From contig NZ_GL882606.1 in NCBI RefSeq assembly GCF_000195635.1, forward strand, positions 88,391 to 152,390: a stretch of 64,000 bases of DNA, in the 5' to 3' direction. The position numbers and the translations under genes are program-made. The stretch is from Bacteroides fluxus YIT 12057 (lineage in GTDB: Bacteria > Bacteroidota > Bacteroidia > Bacteroidales > Bacteroidaceae). Below, piece after piece: positions 52,752 through 62,008 of this stretch (position 1 is its first letter; each line of letters begins with the position of its first letter). The notes below the pieces were generated by a model. That model was given only the letters and a program-made list of their open reading frames with translations. It was not told the DNA's origin and ran no database searches.

Positions 52752-53174
52752 ATGGAAAAGAACAGAAAGCCCCGAGGGGGCAAAGGGGGACGACCCGCGA
52801 AAAACGACCCGGCCGTTTACCGCTTTTCGGTAAACTTTTCAGCCGTGGAACATGCCCGTTTCCTCGACCTTTACGAGCAGTCCGGGCTATTGTCCAAAGC
52901 CGCTTTTATCAAAGCGAGAGTGTTCAACGAGGCGTTCCGGGTGGTAAAGACCGACCGGGGAACGCTCGAATACGTGGCGAAGCTGACCGCTTTCCACGCC
53001 CAATTCCGTGCCATAGGAACGAATTATAACCAGGTGGTGAAGGAGCTGCACGCGCATTTTTCCGAGAAGAAAACACTCGCGCTGCTCTATAAACTGGAGA
53101 GAGCGACACGTGAACTGGCGGCCGTCGGGCAGCAGGTCGTGTCGCTCTCCGAAGAGTTCAAACAACGATGGTAG
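52752..53174 (+). CDS. mobA: Relaxosome accessory protein MobA
   Basis: 140 residues. Basic, Gly/Arg-rich N-terminus (NRKPRGGKGGRPAK), then a ribbon-helix-helix-like segment VYRFSVNFSAVEHARFLDLY and the MobC/NikA-type block ...FRAIGTNYNQVVKELH, the usual mark of relaxosome accessory proteins. It would bind oriT and help the relaxase. Overlaps the relaxase start by seven bases. Confidence 0.88.
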   Translation: MEKNRKPRGGKGGRPAKNDPAVYRFSVNFSAVEHARFLDLYEQSGLLSKAAFIKARVFNEAFRVVKTDRGTLEYVAKLTAFHAQFRAIGTNYNQVVKELHAHFSEKKTLALLYKLERATRELAAVGQQVVSLSEEFKQRW

Positions 53175-54313
53175 CCAATATCACCACCGGAAAAGACGTG
53201 TACGGCGCGCTGGCGTACAACCAGGAGAAAGTCAATCGGGGCGACGGGAAGGTACTGCTGACCCACATCGTGAGGGAGCCGGTGGATGGGCGCTTCAACG
53301 TGGCCGCGACGGCAGAAGACCTCCTGCGCTGGATGCCCTCGCACTACCGGACGGAAAAACCCGTCGTGCACGTGTCGCTCAACCCGGCTCCCGAAGACCG
53401 CCTCGACGACGGGCAACTCGCGGAGATAGCCGGGGCCTACATGGAGCGCATGGGCTGGGGAGGACAACCTTATATCGTATTCAAGCATACCGACATCGGA
53501 CGGGAGCATATCCATATCGTGTCGGTGCAGGTGGCCCAGGACGGGCGCAAGATAAACGACAGCAGGCGCAACGAACGCAGCGTGGCCGTTACCGAGGAAC
53601 TGGAACGGGAGTACGGACTGCATCCCGCCAAAGGGAGAAAGCGGGAGAAAGGGCAAGGGATCGTCCCCGCCGATTACACGCGGGGCGACCTCAAACGCCA
53701 GGTGGCAGCGGTAATAAAACCGGCCGTGGCGACATACCGCTTCCAGACCCTCGGCGAGTTCCGGGCATTGCTGTCCCTATATAATATAGGTATAGAGGAA
53801 GTCCGGGGAGAGCGGAACGGAACCCCCTACCGGGGATTGCTCTACACGCTGCTGGACGAGAACGGGGACAAGGCAGTGGCCGCGCCGCTCAAATCCTCAC
53901 TGTTCGGTAAAGAGGTCGGGTATGACGGGCTGGAACGGCACATGGAGCGCAGCGCCGAACGGTTCGGGAAGGACGACACGAGGAGGCAAATCCGTGGCCG
54001 GGTCGATAAAGCGCTTCGGGGAGAACCCACGGAGGAAGAACTGCGCGAACGCCTGCGGGGAGCCCGGGTGGATCTCTACATACGACGCAACGAAAACGGC
54101 CGCATCGTGGGTGTGACCTTCATTGACCACGAAACACGGACGGTCGTGAACGGATCACGGCTGGGAAAGGCATACTCGGCCAACGCCTTCGAGCTGCGCT
54201 TCGGCGGAAAACGGAATCCCGGGGAAAACACGAGGGGCTTGTCCCCGAAACAAGCGCCTGCCGGACGGGACGGGCAACGGAAGCGGAATACCTCACGACG
54301 GAGGAAAGTATAA
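53168..54313 (+). CDS. mobB: Relaxase MobB
   Basis: 381 residues. N-terminal relaxase domain: Tyr in GKDVYGALAYNQEKV, then WGGQPYIVFKHTDIG and the HxH metal-binding motif REHIHIVSVQ near residue 118. The C-terminal half is charged and ends in a basic tail (RKRNTSRRRKV). It nicks oriT and leads the strand into the recipient. In operon mobA-mobB-mobC. Confidence 0.93.
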   Translation: MVANITTGKDVYGALAYNQEKVNRGDGKVLLTHIVREPVDGRFNVAATAEDLLRWMPSHYRTEKPVVHVSLNPAPEDRLDDGQLAEIAGAYMERMGWGGQPYIVFKHTDIGREHIHIVSVQVAQDGRKINDSRRNERSVAVTEELEREYGLHPAKGRKREKGQGIVPADYTRGDLKRQVAAVIKPAVATYRFQTLGEFRALLSLYNIGIEEVRGERNGTPYRGLLYTLLDENGDKAVAAPLKSSLFGKEVGYDGLERHMERSAERFGKDDTRRQIRGRVDKALRGEPTEEELRERLRGARVDLYIRRNENGRIVGVTFIDHETRTVVNGSRLGKAYSANAFELRFGGKRNPGENTRGLSPKQAPAGRDGQRKRNTSRRRKV

Positions 54314-54350
54314 CATCTCAATTATCATTCATTTATTAAATTTTACGGTT

Positions 54351-55067
54351 ATGCAACAGGAAGACGACCTTCGGGGTCTTGCAAAAACAATGGATTTCAT
54401 GCGGGCATTGAGTATCTTGTTCGTGGTTATCAACATCTACTGGTTCTGCTACGGGCAGATACGGGAATGGGGAATCAATATCGGCGTGGTCGATAGGATT
54501 CTGCTGAACTTCGACCGCACCGCGGGGCTGTTCCGGAATATACTATGGACGAAACTTTTCGCCGTCGTGTTCCTCGCCCTTTCATGCCTCGGGACAAAAG
54601 GAGTAAAAGAGGAGAAAATTACCTGGCGGAAAATCACGGCATCGCTGGCCACGGGAGGCGTGCTGTTCTTCTTCAACTGGTGGCTGCTGGACTTGCCGCT
54701 GACGGCGATGGCGAACGCGGCTTTCTACATACTGACCCTATCGGCCGGGTATATCTGCCTCTTGATGGGCGGCGTGTGGATGTCCCGCCTGCTGAAGAAC
54801 AATCTCATGGATGACCCTTTCAACAACGAGAACGAATCATTCCAGCAGGAAACACGCCTGATCGAGAACGAGTACTCCATAAATCTGCCGACGAAATTTT
54901 ACTATAACAAACAGTGGAACAACGGGTTCGCCAATGTCGTAAACCCGCAAAGGGCTTGCATCTGCATGGGAAGCCCGGGCAGCGGGAAGAGTTATTGTGT
55001 TGTAAACCAGTTCATTAAACAGCAAATCGAAAAGGGCTATACCCAATACATCTATGACTACAAGTTT
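54351..55067 (+). CDS. mobC: mobC exon 1 (type IV coupling protein, N-terminal part)
   Basis: 239 codons, ending with TTT just before the intron. Several N-terminal transmembrane helices (about 18-40, 62-80, 95-112 and 120-145), then the start of the ATPase domain with Walker A MGSPGSGKSYCVVNQF near residue 205. The intron therefore cuts the gene between Walker A and Walker B. Joining exon 1 (YDYKF) to exon 2 (PDLSEIAYNH) gives a continuous TraG/VirD4-type coupling protein of 669 residues. Without splicing the frame stops one codon into the intron (GTG then TGA). Confidence 0.93.
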
Positions 55068-57478
55068 GTGTGACGTGGAAAGTTACGCCAGTAGCTGTCT
55101 GTCAATCGTTCATCGATAGAGCAGACCTATTGTTTCACCAATAGTAGCCTACGAGCAGGTGCGCTTGTACAAGGGTATCAAGCTGCTCGGACAAGGTAGC
55201 CCTCCCGAAAGGGTAAGAATAAACCGTGAGGGAAATTCAAAGGTCGCAAGCATTATGCGGTCGGGGAGCTTGGCTCGGAAGGTATGGTCAACGCAAGTGA
55301 ATTGCTAATAAACGTCGTTAAGTCGAACAAGCCTACTAATGCTATCAGGCTTGAACCAAAAGGTAAAATGGCTGGTTGCCCCTGTGAATTTTGGGGGCAC
55401 GTGAACAATAGAGCCATCGGCGAAGAGGCAAGACCTAACCCATTCCCGGTACTGGTGTAAAACACGGTAAGCCCATATATCTCCCGTAAGGGTAGGAGAA
55501 CTGCAAGGTAATCTGACGGATATGTGGGTAAAGGAGAACCGGAGAAAGCGAATGCCATCCCGTAATCGGGTGGATAGGGATTGAGCCGAAACCATGAATT
55601 GTTTTTGACAACATTATCCTACGTGAAAGCGGGCAGACTTCCGGTATGGTGACGTTTTACAAGATAACTTTTAGAACTTATGAAAGAAGAAAAGCAAATG
55701 TACGAAAACAAAAAATCGTGTGCGTCTTCTGACTGCAATGGTCGGACTTGGGAAAGCATAGACTGGAACAAGTGCGAGCAGGCGGTCAATAAGCTGCAAG
55801 CGCGTATTGTAAAAGCTCAGAAAGCAGGTAAGTTCGGCAAGGTAAAAGCCTTGCAATGGACACTTACCCACTCGTTTTATGCCAAAGCATTGGCGGTCAA
55901 GCGAGTTACTTCCAATAATGGAAAGAAGACTTCAGGGGTTGATAAAATTCTTTGGTCAACTCCGCAATCGAAGTTCAAAGCCATTGTGACACTAAGAAGA
56001 AGAGGCTACAAACCCCAACCGTCAAAAAGAGTAAACATCAAGAAAAGTAACGGCAAACTTCGCCCGTTGGGAATACCGACAATGAAAGACAGAGCCATGC
56101 AAGCACTTTATCTGATGGCATTGGAACCAGTGTCTGAAACTACAGCAGACAACTATTCCTTTGGATTCAGAAAAGACCGCAGCACGGCAGACGCTATGGC
56201 TCGATGCCATTCGCTTCTGTCCAAGAAAACATCTGCCCAATGGATATTGGAGGGAGATATTAAAGGTTGTTTCGACCATATAAGCCATGAATGGTTGATG
56301 AAGAATATCCCTATGGATAAATCCATATTACAAAAATGGCTAAAATGTGGGTACGTATATAACAGAGAACTTTTCCCGACAGAAGAAGGTACACCGCAAG
56401 GAGGTATCATATCACCGACACTTGCCAATATGACGCTTGACGGTTTACAGAACCTATTGGAAACCCATTTTCCGTGGGAACGGGTATCAGGAAAATCAGG
56501 ATGGTACTGTCCGAAAGTCAGATTGGTGCGTTATGCAGACGACTTCATTATAACAGGTGATACTAAAGAAATATTGGAACATAGTGTAAAACCTTTGGTA
56601 GCTGATTTCCTCGCAGAAAGAGGACTGACACTATCAGAAGAGAAAACTAAGATTACACACATAACGGATGGTTTCGATTTTCTTGGTTTCAATGTACGGA
56701 AATTTGGAGATACCCTGCTGACACAACCCTCTAAAGATAGGACAAAACGAATGTTGAGCAAAGTCAAAGATGAAATCAAACGATTTCGTGGCGATGCTCA
56801 ACATGAGCTGATTATGCGATTGAACCCGATACTTAACGGATGGGCAAACTATTACAAACATAGTGCAGCCTCAAATGTCTTTCGTAAGACAGATTATCAA
56901 ATCTATAAGAAGTTATGGCGGTGGGCACTCCGCAGGCATGGTAACAAATGCAAAGGATGGATTAAGAACCGCTATTTCCATAGAATTGATGGTCGTGACT
57001 GGGTATTTGCAGTCAAAAGGAAGAACGAAAAGCATGAGGAATATTTTATTCCAATCACTATTCTGTTCAATACGAAGATTGAAAGATACCCTCAACTGAA
57101 ATGTGATGTCAATCCTTTTGACCCTGAATGGAAGCAATACCTTGAAAAAAGGAGAACTGCCAAAATGAAAATGAGTTTGAAAGGTAAGAGGTCGCTTATC
57201 TCAATGTGGGAAAGACAAAATCGAAACTGCGTGTTATGCGGACAGCCGATAACAGCAGAAACCTCATGGCACACCATGAGCCAGCAGAAGAATGGCAGAA
57301 ACCACCTCTGTTTAGTTCATGATGGTTGTTATCAAAGTGTTACACATAAAAAGAAGAAGTAAGTATGAGCGTATTTCTATTTGAAAAGGAATATTGTTTG
57401 CTTGAGCCGTGTGAGGGGAAACTTTCACGCACGGTTCTTAGGGGGGAAAGCACCCGTAAGGGTGCTGACCTACCCGAC
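55068..57478 (+). mobile_element. Group II intron interrupting mobC (2,411 nt)
   Basis: Begins GTGTGACGTGG (55068) and ends ...GACCTACCCGAC (57478). Domain V is at 57404-57437 (GAGCCGTGTGAGGGGAAACT, then TTCACGCACGGTTC), domain VI next. About 612 nt of domains I to IV precede the RT gene. Sense orientation, inserted between codons 239 and 240 of mobC. It is related to, but clearly different from, the traG intron. Confidence 0.92.
55680..57362 (+). CDS. ltrA: Group II intron reverse transcriptase/maturase with HNH endonuclease domain
   Basis: 560 residues from MKEEKQMYENKKSCASSDC; ATG 55698 is an alternative start. RT blocks as in the traG intron: KSNGKLRPLGIPTMKDRAMQ, EGDIKGCFDHISHEWLMKN, GTPQGGIISPTLANM and the YADD centre in RLVRYADDFIITGDT. 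X domain GWANYYKHSAASNVF; C-terminal HNH with CVLCGQPI and LVHDGC. Long identical stretches to the other maturase (VKALQWTLTHSFYAKALAV) alternate with divergent ones, so the two introns are cousins and not a recent copy of each other. Confidence 0.95.
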   Translation: MKEEKQMYENKKSCASSDCNGRTWESIDWNKCEQAVNKLQARIVKAQKAGKFGKVKALQWTLTHSFYAKALAVKRVTSNNGKKTSGVDKILWSTPQSKFKAIVTLRRRGYKPQPSKRVNIKKSNGKLRPLGIPTMKDRAMQALYLMALEPVSETTADNYSFGFRKDRSTADAMARCHSLLSKKTSAQWILEGDIKGCFDHISHEWLMKNIPMDKSILQKWLKCGYVYNRELFPTEEGTPQGGIISPTLANMTLDGLQNLLETHFPWERVSGKSGWYCPKVRLVRYADDFIITGDTKEILEHSVKPLVADFLAERGLTLSEEKTKITHITDGFDFLGFNVRKFGDTLLTQPSKDRTKRMLSKVKDEIKRFRGDAQHELIMRLNPILNGWANYYKHSAASNVFRKTDYQIYKKLWRWALRRHGNKCKGWIKNRYFHRIDGRDWVFAVKRKNEKHEEYFIPITILFNTKIERYPQLKCDVNPFDPEWKQYLEKRRTAKMKMSLKGKRSLISMWERQNRNCVLCGQPITAETSWHTMSQQKNGRNHLCLVHDGCYQSVTHKKKK

Positions 57479-58771
57479 CCCGATCTTTCGGAAATCGCCT
57501 ACAACCACCTGCTGAATCACCAGAAAGGTTACAAGAAAATCCCGACTTTCTACGTCATAAATTTCGACGACCCGCGCCGCTCGCACCGCTGTAACCCCAT
57601 TCACCCGGACTTCATGACCGATATTTCGGACGCCTACGAGAGCGCCTATACCATCATGCTCAACCTGAACCGAAGTTGGGTGCAGAAGCAGGGCGATTTT
57701 TTTGTGGAAAGCCCCATTATCCTTTTCGCGGCCGTGATCTGGTTCCTGCGCATCTACGACAACGGGCGGTATTGTACCTTCCCGCACGCCATCGAGTTCC
57801 TGAACAAGCGGTACGAGGATATTTTCCCGATTCTGACATCCTACCCGGAACTCGAAAACTACCTCAGCCCCTTTATGGATGCCTGGCTCGGAGGCGCTCA
57901 AGACCAGCTCCAGGGCCAGATAGCATCGGCCAAAATTCCGCTTTCCCGCATGATTTCGCCCCAGCTATATTGGGTCATGTCGGGCGATGACTTCACGCTC
58001 GACATCAATAACCCGGACGATCCCAAGATACTCTGCGTGGGGAACAATCCCGACAGGCAAAACATTTACGGAGCGGCTTTGGGATTGTATAATTCCCGGA
58101 TTGTCAAGCTCATAAATAAGAAAGGCCAGCTCAAATCGGGCATCATCATCGACGAGCTGCCGACAATCTACTTCAAGGGACTCGACAACCTGATCGCCAC
58201 GGCCAGAAGCAACAAGGTCGCCGTGCTGCTGTGCTTCCAGGATTTTTCACAGTTGAAGAGGGACTACGGGGACAAGGAGGCCGCCGTCGTGATGAACACG
58301 GTGGGCAACATCTTCTCCGGGCAGGTCGTAGGTGAAACGGCCAAAACACTCTCGGAACGGTTCGGTAAGGTATTGCAGAAGCGGCAGAGCATGACGTTGA
58401 GCCGCAGCGACAAATCGACATCCATATCCACGCAGCTGGACAGCCTGATCCCGGCCTCGAAGATCTCGACGCTCACGCAGGGAATGTTCGTCGGGGCCGT
58501 GGCGGACAATTTCGACGAACGTATCGAGCAGAAGATTTTCCACTGCGAGATTGTCGTGGACAACGAAAAAGTGAAAGCGGAAACGGCCCGGTACAAGAAG
58601 ATACCACAAATTACCGACTTCACGGATGAGAATGGGACGGATCACATGAAACAGGTCGTGCAGGAAAACTACGAACGTATCAAGGCAGAGGCCGGCCGCA
58701 TCGTCGCCGAGGAGCTGGAACGTATCAAGAACGACCCGGTGCTTTGCAAGCTCCTGCCGGAACAGAACTAA
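57479..58771 (+). CDS. mobC: mobC exon 2 (type IV coupling protein, C-terminal part)
   Basis: 430 codons plus stop, starting CCC (PDLSEIAYNHLLNHQ). It contains YVINFDDPRRSHRCNPI, Walker B SGIIIDELPTIYFKG and a TraG_C-like end with VAVLLCFQDFSQLKRDYGD. The coupling protein links the relaxosome to the mating channel and pumps DNA. A frame in register begins at 57365 within the intron, so translation could also start there from unspliced RNA and give a fragment lacking Walker A. Confidence 0.93.
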   Translation, partial: PDLSEIAYNHLLNHQKGYKKIPTFYVINFDDPRRSHRCNPIHPDFMTDISDAYESAYTIMLNLNRSWVQKQGDFFVESPIILFAAVIWFLRIYDNGRYCTFPHAIEFLNKRYEDIFPILTSYPELENYLSPFMDAWLGGAQDQLQGQIASAKIPLSRMISPQLYWVMSGDDFTLDINNPDDPKILCVGNNPDRQNIYGAALGLYNSRIVKLINKKGQLKSGIIIDELPTIYFKGLDNLIATARSNKVAVLLCFQDFSQLKRDYGDKEAAVVMNTVGNIFSGQVVGETAKTLSERFGKVLQKRQSMTLSRSDKSTSISTQLDSLIPASKISTLTQGMFVGAVADNFDERIEQKIFHCEIVVDNEKVKAETARYKKIPQITDFTDENGTDHMKQVVQENYERIKAEAGRIVAEELERIKNDPVLCKLLPEQN

Positions 58772-58879
58772 ATGAACACAAACACCCCGCAAACACCCTC
58801 CGTTACCTTAACGGGGGCTGTTTCCTGGTTTTATAACCGCACAGCTGGTGTTTTGGAGCATAAAGTAGTGATTATGTGA
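58772..58879 (+). CDS. Possible 35-residue protein after mobC
   Basis: ATG follows the mobC stop with no gap (taaATG). Sequence MNTNTPQTPSVTLTGAVSWF, then YNRTAGVLEHKVVIM. The immediate coupling and non-random composition support it; too short for family recognition. Confidence 0.35.
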   Translation: MNTNTPQTPSVTLTGAVSWFYNRTAGVLEHKVVIM

Positions 58880-58890
58880 ACGGAAAACAT

Positions 58891-58898
58891 TATTTTTG
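58891..58898 (+). promoter_or_regulatory. -7 box (TATTTTTG) of the + strand cargo operon
   Basis: Exact TAnnTTTG match 26 nt before ATG 58925, at the point where base composition changes from the G+C-rich mob genes to the cargo. No clear -33. Confidence 0.5.
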
Positions 58899-58924
58899 TG
58901 TTCGGAATCCTTTTAATTATAAGT

Positions 58925-59206
58925 ATGACAGTTACCGATATATACGAAGCAATGAACAGCAAGGCGGAAACGTTTTTCGAGTGGTTGCAGGCTCACCCGC
59001 AATACGGGTTGCTGTTTGGTGTCGGGTTGCTTGCCCTATGGCTTGCAGGGTTGCTGTTCCGTTGGAAATGGGCGTGTCATTGGCAGTTTAACAGCAAACT
59101 GTGGTTATTTGACGATTGCAAGCCTGAAACACGCCGCAGGGTTCAGATTGTGTTGGTCAGCGTTCTGATTATACTTATATTGGTTGGTTTCTTTGTATGG
59201 AGATAA
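58925..59206 (+). CDS. Imm17-like small membrane protein
   Basis: 93 residues from MTVTDIYEAMNSKAETFFEW. Two transmembrane helices (about 30-47 and 73-91) separated by a short loop with RWKWACHWQF and DDCKPETRRRVQIV. This helix-loop-RR-helix design matches Imm17-type immunity proteins of Bacteroidetes polymorphic-toxin and T6SS loci. No toxin gene is adjacent. First gene of a tight four-gene operon; 4 nt precede the next start. Confidence 0.5.
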   Translation: MTVTDIYEAMNSKAETFFEWLQAHPQYGLLFGVGLLALWLAGLLFRWKWACHWQFNSKLWLFDDCKPETRRRVQIVLVSVLIILILVGFFVWR

Positions 59207-59210
59207 CGGT

Positions 59211-59606
59211 ATGGAAAAGGACAATCGCAAATACCGGATCTGCTTCATCGACTATATGTGGTATGTAGCCGAGATATGGCACGAAAGGGAGCGTACCAAT
59301 CTCAACGGACGTATGCTACTGTTTTGGTGCTGGCTCTTCGTCCTACTCATACCGCTTGGGTTTCCACCGATATTGTGCCTTTTCGGCTGGATGATTGGTT
59401 TGGCCATAGTGATTCCTCTCTGCTTTCTTCCCGATTTATTCTGCAAGCTACGCTATACAGCCGGACGGTGTGAAGCGCTCCGTGAACATTACGGGAAGAT
59501 GAAACATCCCGGCAGGAAGCTCGCCAAAATAGTTCTTATCGCTATCGCCCTGATCGTGGCAAATGTAGCGCTGATGTTCCACCTCGGATTTATACATTGG
59601 GCATGA
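59211..59606 (+). CDS. Small membrane protein, paralogue 1 of 3
   Basis: 131 residues from MEKDNRKYRICFIDYMWYVA. Two adjacent transmembrane helices (about 40-78) and a third near 108-128. The motif DYMWYVAEIWHERER near residue 14 and CEALREHYGKMKHP near 87 are shared in form with the two following proteins. Not recognised as a known family; likely a triplicated immunity-type or envelope protein. Overlaps the next start (ATGATGA). Confidence 0.55.
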   Translation: MEKDNRKYRICFIDYMWYVAEIWHERERTNLNGRMLLFWCWLFVLLIPLGFPPILCLFGWMIGLAIVIPLCFLPDLFCKLRYTAGRCEALREHYGKMKHPGRKLAKIVLIAIALIVANVALMFHLGFIHWA

Positions 59607-59995
59607 TGAAACAGCAGGAGAATAAGCAACGGTTTTATCTCTGGGATTACCTCTGGTGGGTCGGAGAGCGGTTGCACGAATACCACCTTCGCATCACAGG
59701 AGAGAGTATGCTGTTTATGTATTTCAATTTTTTGTTGTTTGTTCCGGTCATGTCGTTGCTTGCGTTTGCGAGGGTTTACCATACGTTTCAGCAATGTATG
59801 TGGGGTATCTATTTAGTCCTTGCACTGGTGTATGTGATATGGGGTGAAAAGCTTTACGGAGTCCGCAGGCGCAAAGCCGTCATGAGCCACTATGCTGATA
59901 GAAGATTCAAGCCTGCAACAGATTTTCTCCTTTTCTTCCTGCCAGTAATGTTTTTTGTGGCTATGATTATCACAATCGTTTCATTGATGAAATAA
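59603..59995 (+). CDS. Small membrane protein, paralogue 2 of 3
   Basis: 130 residues from ATG 59603 (ATG 59606 equally possible). FYLWDYLWWVGERLHEY near residue 10, three or four hydrophobic helices, and KAVMSHYADRRFKP near 92. Closest to paralogue 3, with which it shares nearly the whole N-terminal motif and the AVMSHYA block. Function unknown. Confidence 0.6.
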   Translation: MMKQQENKQRFYLWDYLWWVGERLHEYHLRITGESMLFMYFNFLLFVPVMSLLAFARVYHTFQQCMWGIYLVLALVYVIWGEKLYGVRRRKAVMSHYADRRFKPATDFLLFFLPVMFFVAMIITIVSLMK

Positions 59996-60003
59996 ATAAC
60001 GGC

Positions 60004-60384
60004 ATGAAGAATAACGGCAGACAACGGTTCTATCTCTGGGACTACCTCTGGTGGATGGGGGAGAAATTGGAACAAGCAAGACGAACAGGCAGGGTCGATG
60101 GCGAAATGATGCTCTCGATTTATATCTTCGCTCTTTTGATATTCCCTATGATGACTGTTACTATCCGGCTTTTTCCAGGTGTGTCGGCATTGTTGCCATG
60201 TGTCGTTTTTAGCATTGTCACATTTGCCGTTATGTCGCTCGTCAGCAGGATTTACAAATGGCGAGGCAAAGCAGTGATGTCTCACTATGCCAAGTGCAGG
60301 TTTAACGAACTCCTTGCGGTTCTGTTATTTTTCCTTGCGATAGCCATTATCTGCTTTATGATGTATCTTCTTGACAAAAAGTGA
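60004..60384 (+). CDS. Small membrane protein, paralogue 3 of 3
   Basis: 126 residues. FYLWDYLWWMGEKLEQAR near residue 9, transmembrane helices at about 37-55, 62-82 and 105-122, and KAVMSHYAKCRFNE near 89. Eight nucleotides after paralogue 2. The tandem triplet suggests duplication followed by divergence, as seen when immunity genes follow variant toxins. It converges with the lipoprotein gene 28 nt away. Confidence 0.6.
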   Translation: MKNNGRQRFYLWDYLWWMGEKLEQARRTGRVDGEMMLSIYIFALLIFPMMTVTIRLFPGVSALLPCVVFSIVTFAVMSLVSRIYKWRGKAVMSHYAKCRFNELLAVLLFFLAIAIICFMMYLLDKK

Positions 60385-60412
60385 TACATACTTTGATACG
60401 AACTCCGGGCCG

Positions 60413-61003
60413 TTATATCGAATGGTCTAACTCGATGTACCAGTTTCCCTTGATGGGCTTGTACAGCGTGGTGTCGTTGTACGTCCTGCGGTAGATCTCG
60501 TTCAGGTCGCCATGTTCGGTGATACGGATATTCCGACGGCTTCTCAATCCGGGATCGTAAACGAAACTCTTGGACGTTCCGGCATCCACGATGCCGTGGG
60601 AGTAGTACGGCATAACGAGGCTCACATATACCGAATCTGCCGTTCCCCATTCCCTGCGATCAACAAGGATAAAACCGCATCCAATCTCTGACAACAGGGA
60701 ATCGAGCTGTATTCGGTCTGGCTTCAGCAGCCCATATACCGGGAGGTCTTCTTCATCATTCGTTTCATGGGATGTATCGCTTTGCTCCATTGAATCAAGT
60801 ATAATGACCTCTTCCGGAGAAAGCGGCGGGTAGTGAAAACTACCTTCTGAACTCTCTGCCATGATTTCGTACACCTTACGGAACGCCACCTCGTGCGTGG
60901 TGAAATGGCGTATCATTTCCTCGTCCGACGGCGGCATGGGAGGCTCTCCGCAGCTTACGGCAAGCAGGATTACAAATAACAGGATTATGACTGGTGTTCT
61001 CAT
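60413..61003 (-). CDS. Predicted lipoprotein in cargo region
   Basis: 196 residues. Signal peptide with lipobox LLAVSC (Cys about 18), then a Pro/Glu-rich start and a mixed domain. The motif DEEMIRHFTTHEVAFRKVYE is followed by YPPLSPEEVIILDSMEQSD and, near the end, GNWYIELDHSI. Not recognised. A periplasmic lipoprotein among immunity-like genes could neutralise a periplasm-acting effector, but this is inference from context. Last gene of the five-gene - strand series. Confidence 0.65.
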   Translation of the reverse strand: MRTPVIILLFVILLAVSCGEPPMPPSDEEMIRHFTTHEVAFRKVYEIMAESSEGSFHYPPLSPEEVIILDSMEQSDTSHETNDEEDLPVYGLLKPDRIQLDSLLSEIGCGFILVDRREWGTADSVYVSLVMPYYSHGIVDAGTSKSFVYDPGLRSRRNIRITEHGDLNEIYRRTYNDTTLYKPIKGNWYIELDHSI

Positions 61004-61027
61004 TTTCTAATGTTTAATGTTCTGTGG

Positions 61028-61978
61028 CTAACCAATCTTGTTTAGGGAGTTGAGCCATTTGTTAATAGCATCCAATCTGTTATTCTGTTTAATGGTATCT
61101 TCATTTCTACATAATTTGATTTGCCGAATAACGGAGTTCTGCATAATTGAATCGGATTTGAAAAGCAGTTCTAAAACGGCTTCATAACATTTGGAATATC
61201 TGGACAATTCATCCAATATATTTGCGTCTTTTAGAATATACAGGTTGAAATTGTACACAAATGACTTGTAACTGAAAATCTCCGACTGTAATGCTGCTGC
61301 ATCAAGACAAGTATAAAACAATTCCTTATCGTGCTGATATAGCCACATATAATCAGATGGGTTCAGGTTGTAGTGCAATAAAGTTTCCGAACGGACAAAT
61401 GGAAGCCCCGTATTTGAGCCTACCAGATAACGGTATGTCTCATTGACTATTGACTCAACTATTTCAATGGATTCTGATTGTTTGTCCGATTCCCGTATTT
61501 CTGTAAATGTATCGGCAATAAGAACTTCCACATCCTGCGATTTGTAATATATACCGTTTTTTTGCCAGCGGAATCTACGGATATATTCTTCAGAAGTCGG
61601 ACAACAGAACAGTAAAGTATTTAACAATCGGTTCAGATATATTCGCTTATCTGGAATATGACAACGGTGTAACCCTATTATGGAGCCATAAGCGTATAGC
61701 TTTCCAAACTCGTTTTCCTCCGAATTTGAATTTTTAGGCATGTAATACAACCGCACAATATTGTCAATGAAATAATATATATCAAGATATTTCAATGTAT
61801 CAGCCGATTCTCCATATTTGTTAAGTAAATGCCGCTCCAGTTTCTCGCCATACCATAAGTAGTCATCGGGATTTATTTGAAACAACCGATGAAACTTAGG
61901 TTTTGATAATGAAAAGTTCTTGTTTCTACTTTTCATTCGTTCCAGTAAGGCGACAATAATTCTATTCGTTATATCCAT
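61028..61978 (-). CDS. Hypothetical protein in cargo region
   Basis: 316 residues, soluble, mostly helical, Asn/Tyr/Leu-rich with low G+C. Not recognised. Contains PDDYLWYGEKLERHLL near residue 37 and, in its second half, LNPSDYMWLYQHDKELFYTC, so it may consist of two related halves. The first motif resembles the DYLWW-GE-KL motif of the three membrane paralogues on the other strand. Preceded by the TAATG-N4-GCAG element; probably another immunity-type or defence protein. Confidence 0.55.
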   Translation of the reverse strand: MDITNRIIVALLERMKSRNKNFSLSKPKFHRLFQINPDDYLWYGEKLERHLLNKYGESADTLKYLDIYYFIDNIVRLYYMPKNSNSEENEFGKLYAYGSIIGLHRCHIPDKRIYLNRLLNTLLFCCPTSEEYIRRFRWQKNGIYYKSQDVEVLIADTFTEIRESDKQSESIEIVESIVNETYRYLVGSNTGLPFVRSETLLHYNLNPSDYMWLYQHDKELFYTCLDAAALQSEIFSYKSFVYNFNLYILKDANILDELSRYSKCYEAVLELLFKSDSIMQNSVIRQIKLCRNEDTIKQNNRLDAINKWLNSLNKIG

Positions 61979-61983
61979 AGCTG

Positions 61984-62008
61984 TAATGTTTGGCAGCGTT
62001 CCACTTGT
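61984..62008. repeat. Intergenic cargo repeat, copy 1
   Basis: TAATGTTTGGCAG at 61984-61996, 5 nt upstream (on the - strand) of the 61978 start; hairpin part not clear in this copy. Confidence 0.5.
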
